Assembly (NCBI GenBank): GCA_035079385.1
Contig: JAVHKY010000013.1
Location: 992,001-1,056,000 of the forward strand
Reading direction: 5' to 3'
From: Aspidiotus rigidus
Lineage: Eukaryota > Arthropoda > Insecta > Hemiptera > Diaspididae
DNA: 64,000 nucleotides
The notes under the pieces were generated by a model. That model was not told the origin of the DNA. It was given only the letters and a program-made list of their open reading frames with translations, and ran no database searches. How positions within the stretch are numbered: the stretch's first letter is position 1; each line of letters opens with the position of its first letter. A program made the position numbers and the translations under genes. Shown here in pieces: positions 1 to 8,869 of this stretch.

Positions 1-826
1 AGAGAAATAAAACGCGGAGAAAAGAAGCTCTCTCGTCAGATTCGAGGAAAATCACCCCTCCCCTTAAGTGCGTCACAGTTTCGATTGAAATCTAGTCAAT
101 TCAATAAGATCAATTCTCGATGATCGAATAAACTTGATGTGTTATTCTTCATCATAAATGGTTATTAGTTTATTATTATTATTTCATCAAGAGTAGATAA
201 AATAAACCAGGAATTGAGATGATGTAATTTTTTGATTGGTTTACGAAGTCACAAATATGAAATTGTAACGGTCTACTGCGTAGGCCTATAGGGAAAGTCT
301 AAACGCCTTTCGCACTCGAATAGAAGTAATGTTAGGCTCGGTTCGCAACCCATTTCTCTCACACTCGCGCATACGCTACACAATCACTTAAGAGTACTAT
401 CTGGGTACACTTTTCTGAAGATAAATCCACATGATTACGAGTATGAAGCGCTCGATACAATTTTCAACAGTTTTGGAAGGAGAGGAAATGGACAATTGAC
501 TCGGCGTGTGGGCGAGCAATCATTCATACTTACGATTCGAATTCCTCGTTGCTTTCAAAGCATCAGGCTTAAATTTAGGGAGAGGCACCTTTGAGAAGAG
601 GCGGAGAAAATTTTTCCTCATCGTTTTGTTCGAAAAATTGAGTCAAACTACATAATTAGTTAGAAGTTCCAGGGAGATCACTCTCTCTTACTCTCTCCCC
701 ACCTGCAAATTTGTGCTGCATGAATGATTTGCGGAAACGATATCTTGATACCAAAAGACGAACATGCGAATAACCAATATATTGTAAAAAGTCATGAAAC
801 AATTACCTAAACAGTGTTTTATAAAG
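1..826. other. no gene recognised
   Basis: No ORF of interest, RNA gene or clear repeat was recognised here. The minus-strand reading frame that begins just to the right ends with TAA at 827-829, so part of this stretch could be the 3' UTR of that candidate gene. Confidence 0.4.
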
Positions 827-1356
827 TTACATATCCGTATTTTTATGTCGTGAGTAATCGTCTCTTAAATTCAACTGAGGATTTCCGTCAGAAAGTTTCC
901 CACGATCATCCGGGAATATTTTTTGACTATCATTAGTCTGGATGAGGTCGGATATTGGCAGAGAGGTTGACACGTCTGACTCGTTCAAATCAGATATCTC
1001 CTCATCCTCAGCCAGTTTGTAACAGAACTTTTCACTGAATTGAAATATCGTACCGTCGAGCCAATCGAAAGATTTAGTTTTGACTATCCAAACATGATAA
1101 ACAAATTCAAAGGGTAGAGGTTTTTTCAATACGAAAATACAATGAGGTTCGAAAGCTCCGATCATGGCGAGATCATCGTTGCAGCGGATCACTTCGGCAC
1201 GAAAAGGATGGTGTACTTCCTTTTTGAAATCGATGTAATGGATTTCTTTAGCGGGTGGCTTCTCGATAAGAGCCTCTTCCTTCACTTTGTGTTGACAAAC
1301 CTCTTTCAATAGATCGATATCCTTATCATCTAACGTCAAAGGCACAGTTTTAGTCG
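827..1356 (-). CDS. candidate terminal exon, unknown protein
   Basis: About 175 codons are open on the minus strand and end in TAA. The reading does not open with ATG. Just upstream is a good 3' splice acceptor (a T-rich run ending TTTCAG, exon starting at 1356), so this is better read as a last exon than as a whole gene. The encoded segment is mixed and soluble-looking, with a central part rich in aromatic and charged residues (FVYHVWIVKTKSFDWLDG) and an acidic, Ser-rich tail. I recognise no family. Candidate upstream exons lie at 2172-2335 and 2701-2883. The intron phases do not match directly: this exon needs an incoming phase 1 and the candidates end in phase 0. A missing exon or a wrong pairing is therefore likely. 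Confidence 0.4.
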
Positions 1357-2171
1357 CTGAAACATACACTTACGTTAAAGAAAATCACTATATCATCGCT
1401 AACATAATATGCGTATGCTTTCAGGAAGATCACAACGACAATTATAAGGTAAGTAAAACTGAAGCAAAAAATTCGGAGTCTTACTATGAAGTGATTAAAA
1501 AAAAATTAATTAACTGGGATATTGGTTAAGAAATTCCCTAACTGGAATGTCTATCAGGGAATTAATGCGGAAAAATTTGAAAAATATTCTGATAGAGTCG
1601 AATAAATGAAGGTCATGTTTCATTTCTTCTTATGAGGGTAGGTATGCCAAAGAAAAAGGCTTCCGGTGGAACGGTTAGTGTGTTATTGAAAGTCGAGATT
1701 TTACAGGTCCTAGGGACGGTCCTAATAAGTTTTATGTAAAATAATATACTCGTACAGTATACTTTATACTAGGCTAAGAAGCTATAAACAGTACACTAGA
1801 CCACTAGAAGCCTAACATATGTAATATAATCGAAAGGCCATTCTAAGTCCTCACATTACTTTACTGACACCTGTACTTCTCCAGTACGTAGTTATCTTCT
1901 TCATTCTCTTAGTTCAGTTAATTGTTAAATCGGTTTATACCGTTCTTCTCCTTGTCAGTCTAGCATACTCCTACGAGTATATGAGCTAATAATAGACCAG
2001 TTGATAGTTATACGACACGGCATACTTTTCCGAGTCACAAGGTTATGGTCATACGAACGTACGATCGCTAATCGCAGAATTAGAAGGAGGGGACGACAGA
2101 GCAGACATGAAACATTTCAAAAAATTCGATGTTAGTAAGAGATTGTAAAGTATTTGAGGAAGTGAACATAC

Positions 2172-2335
2172 CAGGAGCTGCGAGTAGAATGCGGGTCTCA
2201 TATCAGAAGGTAGTATATCAACCAAAACAGTTAAATCGAGATTATTAGTGAATTGGAATCCTCTTATTTTAGGATTCTTTGTCGTGGCAGGATGACGTAA
2301 TAGAAACTTGATAAAAACGAACTTATTGACTATTT
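2172..2335 (-). CDS. candidate internal exon, unknown protein
   Basis: The minus-strand reading frame is flanked by a plausible acceptor (CTTACAATTAG, exon starting at 2335) and a good donor (CTG followed by GTATGT). It encodes about 54 residues, including the stretch FQFTNNLDLTVLVDILPSDM, which looks like folded protein rather than chance. Incoming phase is 1 and outgoing phase is 0. It may belong with the exons at 827-1356 and 2701-2883, but the phases do not join without another exon. Function unknown. Confidence 0.35.
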
Positions 2336-2700
2336 CTAATTGTAAGAGCCAAAATGACACAAAATATATCTATCCGTCACTCCACACGGGCGTACTCATA
2401 CTATAGGTAGGTACACGCACAACTGCCCATCTGGTTCAACAGTGAAATTAATAAAAAGAGGATACGTCGTTTTGATGTAGATACACACTGCGCATCCAAA
2501 AAGGAGAAGAAAAGGCGTAAGCGCCCAAATCAATGAGGATGTATGGACCAAATTCAAGTGAAGAAATATTTTCACTTGAATTTAATTTACACCATTGGAA
2601 TCGGCGTAAAATTTTATGTCAGAAATATTCTAGATGTGTTCACACTATAGAAAGAGGAACCTAATTGAAAAGACTAAAATTCTAAGCATTTGACTCTTAC

Positions 2701-2883
2701 GCCCGTGAAATTATCTCGAAAAAGTTCAAATATCCGTACAAACGTACTTTTCGCCCCGTAATTCACCAGGAATTGTTTTTCATACTCTTTCATATGTTTT
2801 GGATCGGATGTGTAATAATAAACCACAATGGTAAAACCAAACTTCACTAACCACCAGCCAAGCATAACACCAAACAACTCCAT
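2701..2883 (-). CDS. candidate first exon with hydrophobic N-terminus
   Basis: The minus-strand ATG at 2883 opens 61 codons that end exactly at a strong donor (GGC followed by GTAAGA). The first ~25 residues (MELFGVMLGWWLVKFGFTIV and on) are hydrophobic and could be a signal peptide or a single membrane anchor. A charged segment follows, with KHMKEYEKQF and FVRIFELFRDNF. Outgoing phase is 0. It could be the first exon of the same minus-strand gene as 2172-2335 and 827-1356, but this is not proven. No family recognised. Confidence 0.3.
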
Positions 2884-3539
2884 TTATGAACTTCACGTTA
2901 GTTATAAAATTTCCCGAGTTTAATTGTACTTCACTAAAATTTTTACATTGGCGTATGGAATGATTTTCAATTTTTAACGCGCGTACGAATAGAATGAAAG
3001 ATGTGTAAAATTTACCATGAGTCAAACAGTCACGGTGTTGTTTGGGATTGAGAAAGTTTACTCAATACATAAAACTCGTGTGTATTCAACGTTCTCTGCA
3101 TCAAGTGACAAACTATAGGTAAAATTGTTAATAAGTTACAAAATCCTCTTTCAGAAGCCACCATTCACCTCAGAGGCAACTACAATTATTGTAATTCGAT
3201 AATTTTTTGATACCTGAATTTGATTTTCAATACTAAGTTTTCTGATAAATATAGCAACCCAAATGTACCTTCTGGGACTCGATTCACAAGTACCGGTACT
3301 CAGTCGTATTTACCAATATTATGAAGACACGTGGTATAGAAGCGGAGAAATTCCTATCTTCTTCAATTGAGGGTACGTCCTTGGAATTCTCGAAAAACGT
3401 TCAAGGGTTTAATTGTAGATTTTTTCTTCGCAAGGAAAGAGAGTTAAAACCTTGAATAAGCTAAAATATAGGCATGGAGCGCTTCTTTGAAATATCTCTT
3501 GAGTACACAGGGTAGAAAAAAGCTCTGACATGGCTCTGA

Positions 3540-4280
3540 AATGAGGAAGAAGTTGAATCCTAAAACATTTCACATATCGCCAATATGAAATGAAGATCTA
3601 GAAGATACCTTCCTTCAGTACGCTCTACATCTAAATTTTGCCTTCTCCCTGTGAAGAATAATAGTTCAAGACTTTCGACTATTAACAGGGAACCTGTTTT
3701 ATCGGGGGGGTAAACTGAAGGAAAATGACGGGCGCCGTCCGGCAAGAAAAAGGGACTTGGAAAAATTTTGATGAAGTGATAGGAGGGGGACTTATCCTCT
3801 CTGCTTCATGCAGTATATTATACTAGGTTTATACTATGTATTATACTAGGCGTATACTAGGTCCAAGCCTCCTTTATACTAGGTCTAGGCATCCTTCATA
3901 CCATAAGCTTACAAGATCTTTATCAATAGCTTATACTAACAGTTTGTCCTAGCTCTGTACTAGGTCTTAGGTTTCCTTTATACTATAGGTCTAGGAGGTC
4001 TGTATTAGTGGTTTTACTAGCTCTGTGACGTCACAGATCTCCATCGTGACGTCACCAGATCGTAACGTCATTAGATCGTGTGACGTCATCAGATTATGAC
4101 GTCATCAAATCGTGACGTCATCAGATCTTCGAACTGATAACAGGATAGGCCTTCTCAAGGTGGTGAGGAACAAAGTTCACTCTACTTGAGACGACAAAAA
4201 GCAAAAAATGACACTCACATGATTACTCCCATAAAACAGGTTCCCTGTTTGCCTCAATTAACAGAGTTAATGAAGGCAAT
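3540..4280. repeat. dispersed composite repeat block
   Basis: This block holds pieces that recur across the window: an ACCTGTTTTAT-type segment near 3690 followed by a CGCCGTCC segment; multiple TTATACTAGG/TAGGCCTAGG-like units at 3815-4010; and an ATAAAACAGGTTCCCTG segment near 4231. The same modules recur near 25800, 27200, 30355-30952, 32760-32950, 36960-37340, 44550, 52480 and 54600. The best-preserved arrangement is the foldback at 30353-30952. The small ORFs here fall inside repeats and are not called. Confidence 0.6.
4026..4120. repeat. cluster of six CRE-like palindromes
   Basis: Five exact TGACGTCA octamers start at 4026, 4047, 4081, 4097 and 4113, and one TAACGTCA starts at 4063. 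Spacing is 16-21 bp, and the flanks repeat as AGATCGTGACGTCATC-like units, so this is a short tandem repeat. TGACGTCA is the full consensus site for CREB/ATF bZIP factors, so the array could bind such factors. It lies inside a dispersed-repeat block with no recognised gene next to it, so regulatory use is inference. Confidence 0.75.
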
Positions 4281-4289
4281 TCCGAGCAG

Positions 4290-6276
4290 CTAACTGTGTG
4301 GGCTGCGAGTTTTTTTCCAATACGATTAAATTGAGGACAGCATCGAGTACCGGGATATTGGGGTACAGAGTGTTAGTATCAAGAACGAGATGCGGATTTT
4401 GCTACCCATTAAATTCGTCGAAACTTAGTTTGTTTGTTAGATTAGAGATATCTTTGTCAGGCTTTCTAGTTCTTCGATCAACTTCCATCAGTGCCCACTG
4501 CTTTGATGGAATTCGAGACATTCATTGATAAACAGCCTAGAAAAAAATTAGAAGTTTGAAAGTCGAATCCCGGGTCTCACGTTCCCTTCACAAGAGCTTA
4601 TTGAGAACTCTTGGATCCGATTCGACGGATTCTGTTTGGTCAAAGATGTCTCAAAGCCATTCACCATACTGCAGAAAATCTCAAGATATAACTTAAAGCA
4701 TTGTAAATTCATGCACCTCCCAGACTACATTGAGACTCTTACTAGTCCTTCATCTATAGGTATCTTTTCTATCACTTCATCATGTGCTATAGTCTGAACG
4801 AAATCTTGATATAAATTTATCGAAAAAATTATTTTCTATGTTTTGTTGTAGCACGTCATTTATGACCAAGTTACGAAGATACGTGCATAACTTATTCGTA
4901 AAAGGGACATCAAAAAGCACAAGATACTAAGCTAGTACTTCGCCTTCAATTATCACTTCGTTACCTCACACTATTCGCACTCCAAACAGAGCTCCAAGCA
5001 TGCACGCGTTCCGATTTTTCGACACGGAAAATACGATAAAGAAGACCTCATTTTCCTCGAGTGAGATTAGCGATCCTGCTCACAAATGTGGTGTTACGTG
5101 AAAAGTAGATTAAATCACGTTTCGAAAACCTGTCGCCGAACCGGAAATAATTGTAACAGTTATAAATATTTGATACTCGTTAACGGACAAAACTACTGTG
5201 AAATTCCCGCTGCCCCGCCAAATGACATTTCAGAAGTGCAACACGTAGAATAAAAGAAAAACTGCGTTAATAACTCGATCTCCGGATCGCTTCTACGCAG
5301 TAAGTTGCATATCGCAGTATGGAAAAATAATTCAAAATTCATGACACCGTTCTCGTACACGAATGGAACGCGGAACGGACGACAAGGAAGGGTAGAAAAA
5401 AAGATAAGTGGTCATGTAAATTAGCGAACTGACCAAGGAAGCAGCTTGGGGAATTGTCCGGAGACAATTGTCCAGAAAAAGGTATCGCGCGGCAGACTAC
5501 AGGCTGTCCGAAAATGTGTCGGAACTTTGACCCTGCGACTGACACTGACGCAGGTAGCCGAAAGAACGCAGCGCCTTCTATTGTAACAAATTGTAATCGA
5601 ATGGAACGGTCTTTACATCCTTATGATTTTTCAATTAAAGGACGTTACTTCCTTATTGTGCTTCGTAATTTATGTGCAGCGAGAGGGGGCGCACAAAATG
5701 TAGTGTATCTCTTTTTTCTTCTTTCCGTAATTCGAAACCTGTTTTTTTTTCTCTTCTATCAGCTTTTTTTTTTTCCTTCGGAACTCTTTAACAGCACGAC
5801 GATAATATGGAACACGTTATACCCTTCTAATTCGAATCGAATTTTTCCAAATTAAATATGCGATTCGGTTGAACGCTAACTTTCCTTCCGCAAGACTCGA
5901 ACGCGTACTCTTTTTCCCTCTCTCGCTCTCTCTTTCCCTCTGCTGTACATCGCGTCCTTCATTCTTTATTCGTATTATACGAATACAATTACTTTTTTTT
6001 CGGAATACAGGTTGAAGTAGTCCGGCGAGCTCTTTGCGGTTCCGGAATAGCGAGTGCACCGGTGCTTAAATAATTCGATAAAGCTTTTTAATGCTGACCA
6101 TTGTACCGCATTTTGTAGCCAGCGAATCCGTCCGCGTTTTCTCTCTTAATTATAAAGTCGGAAATGACGAACGCAATTTCTTCTTCTTATTCGCGTTTAA
6201 TCGTGAACTCGGACGGAAAATGCGAAATTAAATCAAATGTATACAGTAATACATATTCAACGCTGTGTTGCACTTT

Positions 6277-6307
<31 letters not shown>

Positions 6308-7380
6308 ATTTTTATTTGGGTTGAAGTACCATCGAATTTCGGGTCCATACAGAGCCATTACAATACTGTATAGGTATGCATTTTGAGAAAGTAAAAATCC
6401 TAGCGAACGAAATTTGTCGAGTCGGCGAATTCTAAGTTCATTTTTCTGTGCTCAGGAGCTCGGAAGGTTTAGTTCAAGTCATCTGTAAAGTGCACCTCTT
6501 CTGTACAGCTGAATCGTATTCAATGAAATAGTTCCCAAGTCATTCTGTCACACGTAGATAATAACTCGTTTCCATTCAGACAGAAAATAAAATTACGGTA
6601 TCAGAATATTGTTGTTGGAACGTGATACATAAAATTTGGCTATCATTTTCATTCGACGGAATATTATGAGATGAGGTACTAGAGCGCCTTCACTTGTATA
6701 TCAAATGTCAGCACTTCTCTAAGCGTGAAATGTAGGTCAGTGTGATAATACCTTCGGCTTTCGAAGAGACGCACCCCCTCCACCGTCAGAAAATAAAAGT
6801 ACAACTTCTCCCATTGACAATAGGTAACGTGAAATTTGTGTTTGAGGAGAGAAAAAACACTCAGATATACTTACCTACTTTTTCATATATTCCTAAAGCT
6901 GGTAGTTCAACCTGGTACATCATATATACATATGTACGTGAATTACTGTAGTAGGCCCACTAACAGAACTCCTCCGTTCTGACAAGACCGCGTTGTATAG
7001 TGTTCAGTATATCGACAGATTGCTTAGAACAGGCTTGATGAAAAGTAATTTTTCTCCCCCCCGCCCCTCTTATCATCCAAAAAAATGCTCGTCACGAAAT
7101 AGCCTCACCACAACACTGGTCCTTTTACCTCATTTTTCAACTATTTTGAGCGCATTTTTGTTGCTTTATAAATGATATTTTAATCTTTATCGCAGATTTC
7201 AATGTTGAACGATGCAATGACTAATGGGAAGATTTTCTTTTTCTCTATGTCACAAACGAAATCAAAAAAGTTGATTTTAGCTCGCAATCAGTCTTATTCA
7301 AGAAGATAGAAGATTGAAAGAGAGAGAGAAAGAGGGATGCATATCGATAAAGGGTAGGAAAAATCATCACCATCATCATC
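4290..7380. other. gene-free stretch with CpG-rich block
   Basis: No convincing coding region. A block at about 5000-6350 has many CG dinucleotides and T-rich runs and could be conserved non-coding DNA. The only clear repeat is the CGT microsatellite near 6279. ORFs here have biased, low-complexity translations (for example a poly-Arg run from the CGT repeat) and were not called. Confidence 0.4.
6279..6307 (+). repeat. (CGT)n microsatellite
   Basis: About ten uninterrupted CGT triplets. They produce a spurious poly-arginine run in one reading frame. Confidence 0.9.
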
Positions 7381-7384
7381 AAAC

Positions 7385-8105
7385 GTTCCGATTTTTAGGC
7401 TTAGTGGCCTGCTTCAGTCCAGCCCATTTCATCCGACCTTCTCTTCATCGGGCATTCGCGATTCCTCCTTCCCATCAGCGAACACTGCAGTAATTTCCTT
7501 GGAAGGCACAATTCCTCCATTCTCTCCGCATGGCTTTTCCATCTTCATCGATATTCTCCAAGATTGGTCTAATCTGCAGTTCCTCTCTGATGGCTCTACT
7601 TCTTTTCCTATCGAGGAGTGTATACCCTGCTGTGCGTCGTAAAAATCCCGCCTCTGTGGATTCAATGCGATTTATCTCCGATTTTCTGGGTGACCAAGCT
7701 TCTGATCCGTACATACCAGTTGTGGCACAGCCATTACACTATAGCCGCGAGTGCGGGTGACTCTGCTGACCAGATTTGGTTTTAATGTTCGATTTATTAA
7801 TCCCAGCTTATTCTTTATGTCAGCTTCTTCCTCGTATGATAGTTTACAACCTAGGTACACGAAGCTCTTTACTTCTTCAATACTTGTGTTATTAATGATT
7901 ATCTTGGTTTTCTTGCATATTCTCACATTATATTCCTTTGCCACGAAGTCTAGGTGGTAGGCCTAAACCGATCGCTGAAGACTGCAACTACTGCGAGCCT
8001 CCATTCCTTCGGTATGTCAAGTTCTTGGATTATTCTGTTGTAGAGTCGCACTAAGTGTTTTTTGAAAGACGTACTCAATTCTGAGAATATCTCACCTGCA
8101 CCCGG
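7385..8105 (-). pseudogene. internally deleted non-LTR retrotransposon RT relic
   Basis: On the minus strand, 8105 to about 7965 translates to a reverse-transcriptase N-terminal segment (PGAGEIF, then LYNRIIQELDIPKEW), matching the usual 'SPGPDGI ... IPxxW' start of LINE RTs. It then jumps straight to the RT C-terminal part at 7944-7672 (KTK, then VKSFVYLGCKLS) and to 7714-7475 (MYGSEAWSPRKSEINRIE, FLRRTAGYTLLDRKR, IREELQIRPILE). The catalytic palm with the YxDD motif is absent, so the copy is internally deleted. Several frameshifts break the rest. The FLRR..GYT..D..R..IREEL signature is common in RTE-like and related arthropod LINEs; the exact clade is not certain. Confidence 0.75.
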
Positions 8106-8740
8106 ACCTCTTCCCCCGCGCCTCCCCAAAATCTTGCATAGTGAAAAATCGTCGAGGGTAAAATTTTCTCAGGTATACAATTTTCATTTCTTTGTCCCCA
8201 AGAAATCTGTTTCTCCCTCCTAGCGTGATGAGCCCATCCCCTCTTTTAAAATTCCCTATTTTAACGTTACTTCAAATTTCCGTCTTTGCTAAAACTGTAA
8301 ACAGTCCTTCAAAAAATCTGTTTTGTGTTCACAGCCATGAGGTTCCATTATTCTAAAATTGTTTTTAAAACCAATCTGGGAGACGAACTTGATACGTACC
8401 TTGAATCGTCCAAGAATTATCATATTACCGATTCAAGGACAGCATTCATTTGCGATACGACATTAAAGTCATTAGGTTTTATTTTCCAATTCATTATTGA
8501 GTAGATGCGACGAATTCAAGCAATCAACAAAAATTATCGAAAAAAGATGATCCCGCACGTGATTTAGTTCAAGATAGGTAATGTAAGAATTTGATTAATA
8601 CTGAAGAGTTTTCCTAGTTCAGAAGGTGATTCGCCAAATTATTTGTAGGACAGTTAATTGTCATGCAATCATTTTTGCATAAATTGTTTTGCTATAGTAC
8701 CTAATCACAATTCATAACATGTAAGGCTTGTGTATAATCA

Positions 8741-8746
8741 TATAAA
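8741..8746 (+). promoter_or_regulatory. possible TATA box for the GTPase-like gene
   Basis: TATAAA lies about 124 bp upstream of the ATG at 8870. That would give a 5' UTR of roughly 95 nt if transcription starts about 30 bp downstream. No strong initiator is obvious. Confidence 0.3.
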
Positions 8747-8869
8747 TTTCGATGTGGAATCAATAATAAGAGAGTGACCTTCTCTTGAATGCTTATATCA
8801 TTTAGCTACGTCCATTCGTGAACGTTTAGCTTCATCAGCTTCTAAGCGTGTGAACCTTAACGTACAAGT

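Noticed and set aside
5454..5855. 133-codon + strand ORF
   Set aside because: Low-complexity Phe/Leu-rich tail from T-runs; no start context, domain or splice support.
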